NCBI GenBank assembly: GCA_944323785.1
Contig: CALUTU010000004.1
Location: 1-64,000 of the forward strand
Direction: 5' to 3'
Length of the DNA: 64,000 nt
DNA from: an uncultured Bacteroidales bacterium
GTDB taxonomy: Bacteria > Bacteroidota > Bacteroidia > Bacteroidales > UBA932
Shown here in pieces: positions 26,603-36,353 of the stretch. The position numbers and the translations under genes were made by a program. How positions within the stretch are numbered: the stretch's first letter is position 1; every line of letters starts with the position of its first letter. Below the pieces are notes generated by a model. That model did not search any database and had not been told where the DNA came from. It saw only the letters and a list, made by a program, of their open reading frames with translations.

Positions 26603-27359
26603 GGACCGCCGTAGATATTTTGACCAGCTGGCCGCGACCAGCCGGAAATACTATATGCCCTGGCTGTCCTCTTATATGAGGATAGGTGAGGGCATAAATG
26701 TTCTGGAGATAGGCTGCGGTGAGGGTGGCAATCTGCTCCCCTTTGCCCAGGCGGGATGCTCAGTTCTGGGCGTGGACCTGGCTGAGGGTAAAATACGGGC
26801 AGCGGAGCAGTTCTTCGCGGAGGAAGGTACACCGGGCCGCTTTCTGGCTTCGGATATCTTTGAGGTAAAGGAGATGGAAGGACAGTTTGACCTGATAATC
26901 TGCCACGATGTGATAGAGCATATCATGGACAAGGAGGAGTTCATGCGCAGGGTAAGACGCTATCTTGCGCCGGACGGCCTGGCGTTCTTCGCTTTCCCGG
27001 CCTGGCAGATGCCCTTCGGCGGTCATCAGCAGAACTGCCGCAGCAGAGTGCTTTCGCACTTGCCTTATTTTCACCTTCTTCCGAAAAATATATACAGATG
27101 GGTCCTCAAACGCGGCGGTGAGTCTCCTGAAGCCATAAAGGAACTGTTGGAGATCAAGCAGACAGCTACGCCCATAGAGCGTTTCGAGAGGATAATACGG
27201 GACGAAGGCTTTCAGAAGGTGGACAGGCGTCTATGGCTGATAAACCCTCATTATGAGGCCAAGTTCGGACTCAGGCCGCGCCGGCTGTTCCGTCTTCCTG
27301 CCGGCATACCCTGGCTGCGCAACTTCTACACCACTTCCTGTTTTTATCTGCTGCGGTAG
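26595..27359 (+). CDS. Class I SAM-dependent methyltransferase
   Basis: 254 residues. Motif I VLEIGCGEGGNLLPFA, motif II VLGVDLAEGK, the acidic FDLIICHDVIEH and LAPDGLAFFAFP define a class I Rossmann methyltransferase. The C-terminal half (PYFHLLPKNIYRWVLK, LRNFYTTSCFYLLR) resembles small-molecule or lipid/sugar methyltransferases, but the acceptor is unknown. The start at 26595 lies inside the nitroreductase 3' end; starts further upstream would give a basic tail without homology. The 3' end overlaps the convergent C-S lyase gene by 16 bases. Confidence 0.88.
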   Translation: MSKDRRRYFDQLAATSRKYYMPWLSSYMRIGEGINVLEIGCGEGGNLLPFAQAGCSVLGVDLAEGKIRAAEQFFAEEGTPGRFLASDIFEVKEMEGQFDLIICHDVIEHIMDKEEFMRRVRRYLAPDGLAFFAFPAWQMPFGGHQQNCRSRVLSHLPYFHLLPKNIYRWVLKRGGESPEAIKELLEIKQTATPIERFERIIRDEGFQKVDRRLWLINPHYEAKFGLRPRRLFRLPAGIPWLRNFYTTSCFYLLR

Positions 27360-28519
27360 CGGCTTGTGGTGAAACCGCTGAAGCGTCGCAGGCCCTCTTC
27401 GACGTTGGCGCGGGGGCAGGCCAGGTTCCAGCGCATGAATCCCTCTCCCTCCGGGCCGTACATGGTGCCGGCATTGAGCCACAATTTTGCTTCCCTGAGC
27501 AGTGCTTTCTCAAGACTTTCCGAAGTCATCCCCAGACAGCTGCAGTCCATCCATGCCAGGTAGGTGCCTTCAAGTATGGTGACCGGGAAGTCCGGCAGAT
27601 GCTCTCGGCAGAAATTCACCATATAGTCGTAATTGCCCTTGATGTACTGCATCAGCTGGAGCAGCCATTCCTCTCCCTCGTTGTAGGCGGCTATGGCGGC
27701 ATCCACTCCGAAGGGATTGACATTGCCGATCTCATTGGTGCGGACACTGGCCTCTATCTTCTTGCGGAGATTCTCGTCCTGACAGACTATGTTGGCTATC
27801 TGGAGTCCGGCGATATTGAATGACTTGCTGGGGGAACAGCATGTGACCGAATGTCTCTGGAAGTCCTCGCAGATGGAGGCAAACGGGGTGTAGGTGTAGC
27901 CCGGGCAGGTCAGTTCGCAGTGTATCTCGTCCGAGATGACGGTAATCCCGTGTCTGAGACATATCCTGCCGAGCCGGGTGAGTTCCTCTCTGGTCCATAC
28001 CCTTCCGGCCGGGTTGTGAGGGTTGCAGAGCAGCATCAGCTTGACAGCCGGGTCTGAGGCCTTGCGCTCCAGGTCCTCAAAGTCCATCCGGTAGGTGCGG
28101 TCTCCGTAGATCAGGGAAGAGCTGACGGTCTCGCAGCCGTTGTTGTGTACAGTCGAGTAGAAACAGTTGTAGACGGGACCCTGTATCAGCACTTTGTCCC
28201 CAGGTGAGGTCATGGCCCTGATGATGGCCGAGAGAGCCGGGACCACCCCGGTCGTGTAGATGATCCAGTCTTTTTCTATCTTCCAGCCGTGTCTGCGGCC
28301 GAACCAGCCTGTGACGGCATCGTAGTAAGTGTCCGGTACCCGGGTGTAGCCGAATATTCCGTGCTCTACTCTGCGCCGCAGGGCTTCTGTGACGGCCGGA
28401 ACTGCGCGGAAATCCATATCCGCCACCCACATGGGCAGTACGCCGTCATCCTCCGCACCGTCCCATTTGATTGAGTTGGAGCCTCTTCTGGGAATTATCC
28501 CGTCGAAATCGTATCTCAT
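27344..28519 (-). CDS. MalY/PatB-type aminotransferase (cystathionine beta-lyase)
   Basis: 391-residue PLP enzyme of fold type I, class I/II. Signatures: SIKWDGAEDDGVLPMWVADMDF at the start (typical of MalY/PatB), CNPHNPAGRVW, the Asp and Tyr region ITVISDEIHCEL and the PLP lysine in SPSKSFNIAGLQ. MalY/PatB enzymes cleave C-S bonds of cystathionine or cysteine conjugates, producing pyruvate, ammonia and a thiol (homocysteine or sulfide). It stands alone on the minus strand and shares its 3' end with the methyltransferase gene. No clear -7 element was found upstream. Confidence 0.92.
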   Translation of the reverse strand: MRYDFDGIIPRRGSNSIKWDGAEDDGVLPMWVADMDFRAVPAVTEALRRRVEHGIFGYTRVPDTYYDAVTGWFGRRHGWKIEKDWIIYTTGVVPALSAIIRAMTSPGDKVLIQGPVYNCFYSTVHNNGCETVSSSLIYGDRTYRMDFEDLERKASDPAVKLMLLCNPHNPAGRVWTREELTRLGRICLRHGITVISDEIHCELTCPGYTYTPFASICEDFQRHSVTCCSPSKSFNIAGLQIANIVCQDENLRKKIEASVRTNEIGNVNPFGVDAAIAAYNEGEEWLLQLMQYIKGNYDYMVNFCREHLPDFPVTILEGTYLAWMDCSCLGMTSESLEKALLREAKLWLNAGTMYGPEGEGFMRWNLACPRANVEEGLRRFSGFTTSRYRSR

Positions 28520-28613
28520 CGTCTGTTTCTAGTTTCTATTATGCTGCCGGATTATCAATTTCCATGCCGTATGCTTGATAAAAGCTGTTGTTATAGATTG
28601 AGGAAAGATTTTA

Positions 28614-28621
28614 TATTTTTG
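28614..28621 (+). promoter_or_regulatory. -7 element of the caspase-like lipoprotein gene
   Basis: TATTTTTG matches TAnnTTTG and ends 26 bases before the ATG at 28648. Confidence 0.55.
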
Positions 28622-28647
28622 TGAAAATTTAAAAATCTGAGAAAATT

Positions 28648-30240
28648 ATGAAAAAATACATTTTCCCTGCAGCCGTGGCCTTCTGTGCCTTGTCCGCTGC
28701 GTTCATGTCTGTAAGCTGTGTCTCTTCGGAAGCGGAGTCAGAGCCGTATGCTGTCCTGGCACCGGTATCATTTGCAGAGGACTCCGCCGGTTGGGAAGGA
28801 GTAGTTGCAAGTCTGCAGAGGATGCATGATGCTGAGGTTCTGCGTTTTGACGCTACTCCTACAGAACTTGAGGCTCAGTTGAGGGCCCTCAATCCCAGGT
28901 ATGTGGCAGTGGTGGACGTGCCGGAGAACATAGGCCGGGACTATGTGATAGAACTTAACCGGATGAGCCGCAGGATGGATGACGATCCCTATGCGGATTT
29001 CCTTTGGGGTATAGTCACCGGCTATGATGCGGCAGCCGCGCAGAGGATGGTGGACAATTCCGTTGAGCCGATGGTGATACGCAGCGGAGTGGGAAGTATC
29101 AAGGAACTTGAGTCGGCAAAATGGTTTGACAAATATGCCTTCGTGGATGATCACGTAGTGGGGATGTGTGGAGAGAAGAAGCCGGGAGAGGACTCATTGA
29201 CATATAAGGAGATTGCTTACAGGACTGACATGGCCGGGGCTAATGAGTACATCCGGGAGTTTGTGGAGAAACGTTTCGGGAAAGACGTGCCGGATGTGCT
29301 GCGGCAGTTTTTGGAGTATTATGAAGGCTATGAGCCGGATCTTGTGGTAACGGCTTCCCATGCGACGGAAGAGAATCTGGAAATGCCGGGCTCAGTAGGC
29401 AATATCCGCTGCCGCGACGGACGTCTGTACGTGGATTACCCTGGCGAGCAGCGTTTCGTCAAGGACCGCGACAGCCGTATGGTATATCTGCCTATAGGCA
29501 ATTGCCTGATAGGAAATATGAACAATACCCGGGGCAGCATGGCGGCCGCGTGGATGAACAGTCAGCAGGCTACGGCTTTTGCAGGGTATGTTGTGACCAC
29601 CTGGTATGGCCGTAATGGATGGGGAGGCTTGAAATACTTGATAACCAATCCTGGCCGTTATTCAGTGCCCGAGGCCTTCTACATGAACCAGCAGGACATG
29701 ATGGCCCAGATAGCTGCGTGGAAAGATACCCTGACCACGGCTCCGTTTGATTACGATGCAGATTATTTCGAGACTCTGCCGTCAGAGCTGGTACGGATGG
29801 CGGCTCCTGACACGCTGTCGGAGGATGAGCTGTTTTTCTGGTTCGGTTTCTGGCATGACCGTGACGTGCTGGCTTATTATGGAGACCCCAAGTGGAACGT
29901 GCGTATGCAGGAAGTCCCGGGCGAGACAGATTTTACAGTCACTTCCCGGATGCAGCGGCTCTCTGCCGCGGAGGCTTCCGCCACCGGTGCCTCGCGCAAG
30001 TGTGTGATTACCGTAGAGACATCTCCTGATTTCAGTCTACGCAGGATGCAGGGCGACGGTTTCAAGGAGGAGCATGTCCTGGATTTGCCGTTCAGTTATT
30101 TCTTCCCTCATCGTCTGGACAATCCCCGTCTGCCCGAGGGTGAGACCCGCGAGATTGTCGTGGATGAGAATTTCCTGCTGCTCTACAATCCGGCATTCGA
30201 GCCGGGCCGTACTTATACGATAGAGGTCTTCTGTGACTGA
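28648..30240 (+). CDS. Lipoprotein, possible gingipain/caspase-like (clan CD) fold
   Basis: 530 residues with a lipoprotein signal peptide (lipobox MSVSC, Cys24). I do not recognise a named family. The order of elements resembles gingipain-type C25 proteases: a Rossmann-like start (YAVLAPVSF, RYVAVVDVPE), an Asp/Tyr patch (DDDPYADFLWGIVTG), a strand ending in His238 (LVVTASHATEEN), a strand ending in Cys286 (VYLPIGNCLIGN), then SMAAAWMNSQQATAFAGYVV as in the helix and strand after the gingipain Cys. Residues ~430-530 look like an Ig-like C-terminal domain. His238/Cys286 as a catalytic pair is inference. The 3' end overlaps the PepSY gene by 28 bases. Confidence 0.6.
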   Translation: MKKYIFPAAVAFCALSAAFMSVSCVSSEAESEPYAVLAPVSFAEDSAGWEGVVASLQRMHDAEVLRFDATPTELEAQLRALNPRYVAVVDVPENIGRDYVIELNRMSRRMDDDPYADFLWGIVTGYDAAAAQRMVDNSVEPMVIRSGVGSIKELESAKWFDKYAFVDDHVVGMCGEKKPGEDSLTYKEIAYRTDMAGANEYIREFVEKRFGKDVPDVLRQFLEYYEGYEPDLVVTASHATEENLEMPGSVGNIRCRDGRLYVDYPGEQRFVKDRDSRMVYLPIGNCLIGNMNNTRGSMAAAWMNSQQATAFAGYVVTTWYGRNGWGGLKYLITNPGRYSVPEAFYMNQQDMMAQIAAWKDTLTTAPFDYDADYFETLPSELVRMAAPDTLSEDELFFWFGFWHDRDVLAYYGDPKWNVRMQEVPGETDFTVTSRMQRLSAAEASATGASRKCVITVETSPDFSLRRMQGDGFKEEHVLDLPFSYFFPHRLDNPRLPEGETREIVVDENFLLLYNPAFEPGRTYTIEVFCD

Positions 30241-31109
30241 TCTTTGCGTTGATGCCGGTTTTTCTTTGTCCGTTTCCACCACAGCCAGTATCCGCTTAAA
30301 GGCAGTATGCCTCCGAGCAGGGCGGCGATGAAATACAGGACTTTCGTGACGATGCCACCCCAGCTTCCGGTGTGCAGGGCGTAGAACAGGCCTCTCAAGG
30401 TCCTGGCTTGCTCCGGTGTATCGTTTCCGAAGAGTGAGTAGGCGGCATCACGGTACCATCCGAACGACCACGTGAGTCCGGTGAGAGCCATTATCAGTAG
30501 AAATATTGTGCAATAGAAACCGAGTGTCACGTGGCTGTCGTACCAGAACCGGCGCCAGCCTTTCGTAACGGATATGCTTAGGCGGCTTTTCAGTGCCTTT
30601 CGGTTGCGTGGAATCCATATAATCAGTCCGCTGATGAGGATGACTACCATTACAAGGGTAGTGACGCCGACGATGACCTTCCCGACCGACTTCTGCCCTT
30701 TGGACGGCGGCGGATCCAGCAGCCAGCGGTGGATCTTCTTTACAGTCTGGAAGAACGGGTAGGATTTGATCCAGCCTTTCACCTCACCTGTGTAGGGGTC
30801 TACACTTAGCTGTCTTCTTCCGGTCTCACGGAAGGAGGCGAAGGCGGCCTCATGCGGATTGTCGGAAATCTTAATGAATGTAAGATGAAGCGAGTCGGCG
30901 GCCCAGGTCATAATACCTGCCTCCAGAATGGAGGGAGACAGGGGCTGTGCTCCCTCCGATGGAGGTGTTACGGTATACAGTTCCCGCTGAAGGGCCCGTG
31001 TGATATCCCGCTCGAATACCAAGGCTGCGCCTGACAGGCAGATGACGGAGATTACAAGACCCAGCGGCAGTGAGAGCCATAGGTGTATGTTGCGGAATAG
31101 CCGTCTCAT
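30213..31109 (-). CDS. PepSY-domain inner-membrane protein, XusC-like
   Basis: 298 residues with about four membrane helices (near 12-32, 139-161, 189-214 and 249-271) and a PepSY-like periplasmic domain between the first two (AAFASFRETGRRQLSVDPYTGEV). Conserved His residues flank the helices (NIHLW, KKIHRWLLD, DSHVTLGFY, ALHTGSW), as in PepSY-associated proteins proposed to reduce ferric siderophores. It ends the operon TonB receptor - DUF4374 lipoprotein - PepSY, the same order as the xusABC siderophore-uptake locus of Bacteroides thetaiotaomicron. The start overlaps the preceding stop. Confidence 0.85.
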   Translation of the reverse strand: MRRLFRNIHLWLSLPLGLVISVICLSGAALVFERDITRALQRELYTVTPPSEGAQPLSPSILEAGIMTWAADSLHLTFIKISDNPHEAAFASFRETGRRQLSVDPYTGEVKGWIKSYPFFQTVKKIHRWLLDPPPSKGQKSVGKVIVGVTTLVMVVILISGLIIWIPRNRKALKSRLSISVTKGWRRFWYDSHVTLGFYCTIFLLIMALTGLTWSFGWYRDAAYSLFGNDTPEQARTLRGLFYALHTGSWGGIVTKVLYFIAALLGGILPLSGYWLWWKRTKKNRHQRKDQSQKTSIV

Positions 31110-32542
31110 TACTGAGCCTGGGTTGAGAGTTTGCCAAGTGCCGATACGGATATGGCCTCACTGACTTTCAGACCGGCTTTCGCCTCTCCTGTGGCGGGAT
31201 CGATGCAGTAAATGGCCGGATCAGCTCCGTCAGTGGTCGTTATGGGTATGTAGGCCAGTCCGTTGTCACTGTACGGTGTGCCTATGCTGGAGAGAATTCC
31301 GGCATCAGGCAGGCCTGTAACCACGGTAAGTGTGCCTTCCTCGCCCTTGAATACCGCAAGCTCGTTGCGGGGTGCGCTGGTTCCGGACATGTTCTCGGCT
31401 CCCTCGCTGTACATCTGGAGCAGGAAGTAGTCTCCGCTGATATGCCAGCAGCGGAACATGGGGTTGTTGTTGCCCAGTTCCTCCAGGTTGACATAATAAT
31501 TGGGATCAAATGTGCTCTCACCGGCATTGATGCGCACTACTCCGGAAGGCAGCTTGCCCTGTACGCGGTCGAACTGGGTGCCGTCGTTGTTGGTTACGGG
31601 CGTGGTGGTCGTGCGTCCGTAGCCGGGGGAGAATACGTAGAGGTCCCCGTTGTCGGCGGCCCAGATGGTCTGGTAATACTGCGAGCGCATGCGGCCGCTT
31701 GCAAAGCCTATCTTGCCGGTGCGGGCTATGACCGGGGTCTCGTTGAAATTGTCCCCGCTGTAGATTGCCACGAAGGCGCTGTCAGGATACTGTGTGGTGG
31801 GGATCATGCCGGCGGTGTACTGTCCGGAGCCGCTGCCGCCGCTGCCGTTGGCCACATAGCCGGGGTCAACTATGGCCCACGGATAGGTGTTCACGCCGTA
31901 GTGGCTCATGCCCATCGGGACGACGGATGTGTAAAGTTTCCCGTTGGCCTCCACGAATCCCGCGAAGCTCACCCGCTCACCGTTGCCGAGGAAGTTCTCC
32001 GCGATGTGGCTGCCGGTGGTGCTTGTCCCGTCTGTCACGCTCAGATAGTTGAACTGGAGATAGTAGGCATAGTTGCCCTCCGCGTCCTGTTCGTTGTTGC
32101 CTGCGTTGGTCGAGGCAGTGATGACATTGTCGCCCCATGTGCCGTAAGTGGTGGTGCGGTTGAAAGTGTACTGGCGGTCCTCGATGACCCTTCCGTCATT
32201 TCCTAACTTGAATGAGAAACCTGTACCCTGGTTTCCGTCATTGTACTGGAATCCGAAGAGGTAATGCTCGCCGTAGTAGATCCAGTTCGATGCGGACTGG
32301 GTCTCCCAGCCATTGCCGGCGGGGGTTACCGCTCCTTCCTCCAGCGATTCAGCGGATATCAGATAGGTGGCCGACTGGTCCTGGCTTCCGGCCTCGGCCA
32401 CTATGACGTAGCGGCTGATGGTACCGGTGCCTTCGCCGTTGTCCGGACCTGGTGCGGGGGTGTTGTTCTCCTCGCAGGCTGTCATCAGGATGCAGCCGAG
32501 AGAGAGGGCGGCAAGCGCCCTGGGGAAAATGCTTTTCTTCAT
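31109..32542 (-). CDS. DUF4374 lipoprotein, XusB-like siderophore-binding candidate
   Basis: 477-residue lipoprotein (lipobox LMTAC, about Cys23) with an acidic/Pro linker, then a beta-propeller-like domain: [64 protein letters not shown] and [12 protein letters not shown]-type strands near the end. This fits DUF4374, the family of XusB, a surface lipoprotein that captures catecholate siderophores in B. thetaiotaomicron. The gene overlaps the TonB receptor stop by 4 bases (ATGA) and abuts the PepSY gene. Binding a siderophore here is inferred from family and context. Confidence 0.85.
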   Translation of the reverse strand: MKKSIFPRALAALSLGCILMTACEENNTPAPGPDNGEGTGTISRYVIVAEAGSQDQSATYLISAESLEEGAVTPAGNGWETQSASNWIYYGEHYLFGFQYNDGNQGTGFSFKLGNDGRVIEDRQYTFNRTTTYGTWGDNVITASTNAGNNEQDAEGNYAYYLQFNYLSVTDGTSTTGSHIAENFLGNGERVSFAGFVEANGKLYTSVVPMGMSHYGVNTYPWAIVDPGYVANGSGGSGSGQYTAGMIPTTQYPDSAFVAIYSGDNFNETPVIARTGKIGFASGRMRSQYYQTIWAADNGDLYVFSPGYGRTTTTPVTNNDGTQFDRVQGKLPSGVVRINAGESTFDPNYYVNLEELGNNNPMFRCWHISGDYFLLQMYSEGAENMSGTSAPRNELAVFKGEEGTLTVVTGLPDAGILSSIGTPYSDNGLAYIPITTTDGADPAIYCIDPATGEAKAGLKVSEAISVSALGKLSTQAQ

Positions 32543-35004
32543 TGTCTTATTTTTTGATTATCGATTGTGTCATGTTTTGTCCAGCTTCCGAAATACACCC
32601 GCAGTTTGGCGTAAAAGGCCCTTCCGGCTTTCTGCAGGCTGAAATTGTCGTACAGTTTCTCGTTTGTGAGATTGCGGCATTCCAGGGAGATGTTGTACCG
32701 TCCGTCCTGTATTGAGTAGCTGATGCTCAGGTTGTGCGACAGCTGTTCTGGCACTACGCTCTTGGAGGCCGGGTCTCCGAAACGTTCCCAGTACAGGGGA
32801 AAGTCGTGCTGGTAGTAACCGTCGTAGCTGACTGTGAGCACGTTGCCTTCGGCTCCAAGACCGTGCCACGAGAACGTGGCGTCGAAGCTGGCGAACATGT
32901 ATGGCAGGTTGGGCATGCGCTGGCCGTAGGTCGCACTCTCCTGCATGGAGTTGCCGGCCACGTAGCGCTCGTTGTCGCGCACGTTGATGTTGTTGAACGT
33001 GCCGCCTATGCTGAGCCAGCGGGAAAAGCTGTAACGTGCAGATATGTTGTAGCCGACTGTCCTTACCCGCCCGTGGTTCTCGTAGAAGCCGTAGCTCATG
33101 CCGCTGACCGTGCTCAGCCCTCTCTGGATATAGTCCCTGGTGTCGCGGTAAATAAATGTACCCTCCATGTAGACGGCGTGCTTGTGGAACTGGCGGTTGA
33201 AACTCAGGTTGAGGTTCACGTTGTGGCTGTTCTCAGGACGCAGGTCGGTCTTTCCGGCTTCCAGGTCCTCATCTCCGAACAGCTCGTCGGTGGTGGGCAG
33301 GCGGTAGGCTTTCTCATAGGAGAGTTTCACCTGCAGGCCCTTGATGATGAAATATGTGCCGGCCGCTCCATATCCGAAGGCATTGGTTGTGCGGCTCATG
33401 TTTACGTAGTTGCCTATCCCGTCGCTGCTTTGGGAGACAGGTCCCTGGTTGTACTGGTTGTAGTATTTGCCGAAGGCCGTAACGCTCCATCTTTTCGATG
33501 GCGACAGCATGTACGACAGGCCGGTGATGTTCTTGCGGGTCAGTTTCGGGATGCTGAAATCCGAGAGCTGGGAGCTGCCGTCCACCTTGGAGCGGGTGGT
33601 ACGCCTGAAGGAACTGGATACGTGGTTGAGGGTGAAGGTATGGGCCTTGCCGAGGCGGTAGTCGGCGGTGGCGGTCACATTCCAGTTGGTGTTCAGCGAT
33701 TTGTTGTCCTGATAGGACTGCTCGCCGCGGCTTCCTGTGTACTTGCGCTCTCCGAGCCAGTTGTATTTGTACGACGAGGTGTCTATGTTCATCGTGATGT
33801 TGTGGTTGTAGTTGGCGTTCAGCCTTATGTCCAGTCCCTTGACGAACAGGTCCCGCTTGCTGTATTCGAGCGACGGGACGAAAGAGTGGCCTCTGCGGTG
33901 TTTCTCGCCGAAAACTATATACTGGTACACGCCGGTCTGTATCTCCTTGTAGAAATGCGAGTAGTTGAATCCGACCATCAGGCGGTCAGCCCATGACTTG
34001 CCGGTCACTCCTATCTTTCCTATGGCGGCCTCGTTGTGGAACTGGTCGTTGAAACGTCTTACGTGGTAGATCTTGTTGCGGTCTGTACTTTCCGAGACAC
34101 CGTCGTCACCGAACTCTGTGATATAGCTGTCGATGAAATAACTGTTGTCAGAGTAGTTCTGAAAGGCGTTTATCTCGTATGTCAGTCCGTTGCGGAAAGT
34201 CTGGTTGAAATTGACATAGGACTTGTGCGTATTGAACGAGCCGTAGGAGTAGGATGCGTCCAGATGCCAGCCGCGTCGGCGTTTTTTTGTCACTATGTTG
34301 ATTACGCCTCCGAGAGCGTCGCTTCCGAAGCCTACCGGTACTACTCCCTTGTACACCTCGATCCGTTCAGCGAAATTTACCGGCAGGTTGTTGATGTCCA
34401 ATGCCGCCCCGGCACCTTCCTGCGGCACTCCGTCGATGAAGATCTTCACATGCTTGCCGGAGAAACCGTCCAGACTCAGCTGTGCGTCCGAGCCTACGCC
34501 GCCCGATTCGCGGAGTTTCAGTCCCGGAAGCTGTGAGAGTGTCTCGCCCAGACTCTTGCTGGAGTTGTGCATCTCCTTTACGCTGAGGTCAAGGGCATTG
34601 AATGCCGAACGCTGCACATGGCTGGACCTGTTGGACACCACTACCACCTCATCCAGCTGACGGTGGTCGGGTTTGATCGTTACGGCCTTCCGGATATCGC
34701 TGCCGGCCTGCAGCGTCACTTCCTCCTTGTAGGGCTTGAATCCTACGGCCGAGACAACCATAGTATATGTGCCGACAGGTGCTTCCAAACGGAATTCTCC
34801 GTTCTTGTCTGCGCTGCACCAGTATTCCGTCCCTTTCAGGAAGATGTCTGCGAAATCTATGCTGCTGCTGTCCTCAGCGGAGATGATTTTCCCCGACAGG
34901 ACAGCCCTTTCCTGCTTTTCCTGCGCCGAGGCTGAGAAGTGCTGCATGAGTATGCAGATCCCTATGAGAGCGCAGTGTCTTATAGTAAGATAGATGTTTC
35001 TCAT
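32539..35004 (-). CDS. TonB-dependent outer-membrane receptor, XusA-like
   Basis: 821 residues: signal peptide (ending ASAQ), carboxypeptidase-regulatory-like domain (~30-115; [34 protein letters not shown]), plug (~125-235; [54 protein letters not shown]) and a 22-strand barrel to the end (last strands [24 protein letters not shown]). TonB energy drives uptake across the outer membrane. The ATG at 35004 is chosen over 35040 because the -7 element lies between them. The downstream DUF4374 and PepSY genes point to a xenosiderophore rather than a glycan (no SusD is present). Confidence 0.93.
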   Translation of the reverse strand: MRNIYLTIRHCALIGICILMQHFSASAQEKQERAVLSGKIISAEDSSSIDFADIFLKGTEYWCSADKNGEFRLEAPVGTYTMVVSAVGFKPYKEEVTLQAGSDIRKAVTIKPDHRQLDEVVVVSNRSSHVQRSAFNALDLSVKEMHNSSKSLGETLSQLPGLKLRESGGVGSDAQLSLDGFSGKHVKIFIDGVPQEGAGAALDINNLPVNFAERIEVYKGVVPVGFGSDALGGVINIVTKKRRRGWHLDASYSYGSFNTHKSYVNFNQTFRNGLTYEINAFQNYSDNSYFIDSYITEFGDDGVSESTDRNKIYHVRRFNDQFHNEAAIGKIGVTGKSWADRLMVGFNYSHFYKEIQTGVYQYIVFGEKHRRGHSFVPSLEYSKRDLFVKGLDIRLNANYNHNITMNIDTSSYKYNWLGERKYTGSRGEQSYQDNKSLNTNWNVTATADYRLGKAHTFTLNHVSSSFRRTTRSKVDGSSQLSDFSIPKLTRKNITGLSYMLSPSKRWSVTAFGKYYNQYNQGPVSQSSDGIGNYVNMSRTTNAFGYGAAGTYFIIKGLQVKLSYEKAYRLPTTDELFGDEDLEAGKTDLRPENSHNVNLNLSFNRQFHKHAVYMEGTFIYRDTRDYIQRGLSTVSGMSYGFYENHGRVRTVGYNISARYSFSRWLSIGGTFNNINVRDNERYVAGNSMQESATYGQRMPNLPYMFASFDATFSWHGLGAEGNVLTVSYDGYYQHDFPLYWERFGDPASKSVVPEQLSHNLSISYSIQDGRYNISLECRNLTNEKLYDNFSLQKAGRAFYAKLRVYFGSWTKHDTIDNQKIRQ

Positions 35005-35011
35005 TGCGCTG

Positions 35012-35019
35012 CAAAAGTA
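35012..35019 (-). promoter_or_regulatory. -7 element of the Xus-like operon
   Basis: Minus-strand TACTTTTG (TAnnTTTG) ending 7 bases before the ATG at 35004, so the transcript has almost no leader. No clear Fur box was recognised. Confidence 0.55.
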
Positions 35020-35126
35020 GGGCAATGCCTCTTGCTGCACAATCGCTAAAAATAGAGATTTTTTCGCCGGATTTTCCGCTGTTTATCCCTATTTGTATGT
35101 AAAAAGCGGTGATAAGCAAAAAATAT

Positions 35127-35134
35127 TACATTTG
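35127..35134 (+). promoter_or_regulatory. -7 element of the BASS-family transporter gene
   Basis: TACATTTG (TAnnTTTG) ends only 4 bases before the ATG at 35139; the transcript may be leaderless. Confidence 0.55.
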
Positions 35135-35138
35135 CGCC

Positions 35139-36011
35139 ATGAATACTGTGTGGATAGTAATGCCGATTCTTATCGTGCTGATGTTCCTGCTTGGGACAGA
35201 TCTGAAAGTCAAGTCGTTCGTGGATGTGGCCCGTAATCCCAAGGCCGTGGTGGCCGGGATGATCGGGCAGATAATCGTGCTTCCGCTGCTGGCCTTCGGC
35301 GTGGGTTGGGCCCTGGGCCTGAGTCCGGTCTATTTCATGGGGCTGGTGCTCATAGCCTGCTGTCCCGGCGGCAGTTCCTCCAATGTGTTCTCCATGCTGG
35401 CCAAGGGGGATGTCGCCCTGTCCGTGACGCTGACCGCAATGAGCAGCGTGATAACCCTGTTCACCCTGCCTCTGATAATGGATCTGGCTTCCGTCTTTGT
35501 CTCGCAGCAGTCCGGGGTGGAGGTCCATCTGCCCGTGGGCAAGCTGCTGCTGCAGAATCTGGTGCTGCTCTTCGTGCCCATACTTGCTGGGGCGGCCTTC
35601 CGCCATTTCAGCCCTGTGGCGGCCGAGAAGGTGCATAAGGTGCTGAGCAAGGCGGCGTTTCCGGCCCTGATGTTCCTTGCGCTGGTATTTTTCCTGCAGT
35701 ATACAAAGGAGATAGTGGACAATTTCACAGTGCTGGGGCTTGCGACAGCCGCCCTGATTCTCCTGGCCATGATGTGCAGCTCGCTCCTGTCCCGCCTCTG
35801 GAAGTTCACGCCCGCCGTCCGCCGCACCATCGTCATAGAGGTCGGGATGCAGAATGCCGCCCAGGCGATAGCCATAGCATTTTCCCCCTTCATCTTCAAC
35901 AGCGGGGAGATGGCCATACCCGCCATCATCTATGCCCTGCTGATGAATGTCGTGCTGCTCGTCTATGTCGCAGTGGTCCGCCGGCGTCAGTATGCCCTTT
36001 CTGTAAAATAA
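35139..36011 (+). CDS. BASS-family (bile acid:Na+ symporter-like) transporter
   Basis: 290 residues and about ten membrane helices. Characteristic BASS features are the N-terminal LMFLLGTDLKV, the crossover-helix segment IACCPGGSSSNVFSMLAKGDVALSVTLTAMSS and the second crossover region IVIEVGMQNAAQAIAIAF, which hold the Na+ and substrate sites in the family. Substrates range from bile acids to pantoate and other organic acids, so the transported compound is unknown. The ATG at 35139 is chosen over one at 35109 because of the -7 element between them. It is divergent from the Xus-like operon. Confidence 0.9.
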   Translation: MNTVWIVMPILIVLMFLLGTDLKVKSFVDVARNPKAVVAGMIGQIIVLPLLAFGVGWALGLSPVYFMGLVLIACCPGGSSSNVFSMLAKGDVALSVTLTAMSSVITLFTLPLIMDLASVFVSQQSGVEVHLPVGKLLLQNLVLLFVPILAGAAFRHFSPVAAEKVHKVLSKAAFPALMFLALVFFLQYTKEIVDNFTVLGLATAALILLAMMCSSLLSRLWKFTPAVRRTIVIEVGMQNAAQAIAIAFSPFIFNSGEMAIPAIIYALLMNVVLLVYVAVVRRRQYALSVK

Positions 36012-36046
36012 TTCCCCGGATGCCGGCTCAGTTCCGAATTGTATAC

Positions 36047-36054
36047 TAACTTTG
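36047..36054 (+). promoter_or_regulatory. Orphan -7 element before the wHTH pseudogene
   Basis: TAACTTTG (TAnnTTTG) 35 bases upstream of an ATG at 36090 that opens a reading frame of only eight codons. Confidence 0.4.
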
Positions 36055-36089
36055 GGAAAGTTTAAACGGAACTAAAAAGCAAGGACGAC

Positions 36090-36339
36090 ATGGCAATTAC
36101 AGCAGAAAAGATTTGAGGAAAAGAGTGAGGAAAAGAGTGAGGAAAAACTTACTGAGATGGAATATAAGGTATTTAATCTTATTAAGGAGAATCCGGCAGT
36201 GACTTATGCATATATTACCGACAAAGCGGGTGTAGGAGAAACTTCTGTGTATAAAATAATAAAAACTCTCAAAGACAAAGGTTGGATTAGGCGGAATAAT
36301 GGCCGGAAATGCGGCAACTGGGTGATAATGAAAAAATAA
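36090..36339 (+). pseudogene. Remnant of an AlbA_2/RecG-like ATP-binding protein (C-terminal wHTH)
   Basis: An ATG at 36090, properly placed behind a -7 element, is followed by eight codons (MAITAEKI) and a stop. In another frame, open from 36076 without a start codon, follows EEKSEEKSEEKL and a winged-helix domain (EYKVFNLIKENPAVTYAYITDKAGVGETSVYKIIK, split here by frame from any N-terminal domain). The Glu/Lys/Ser repeat before a wHTH is the usual C-terminus of AlbA_2-type (COG2865) proteins. I read this as a gene that lost its ATP-binding body by deletion. A 60-residue wHTH peptide from the ATG at 36157 could still be made. Confidence 0.55.
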
Positions 36340-36353
36340 CAGATACAGAGAAT

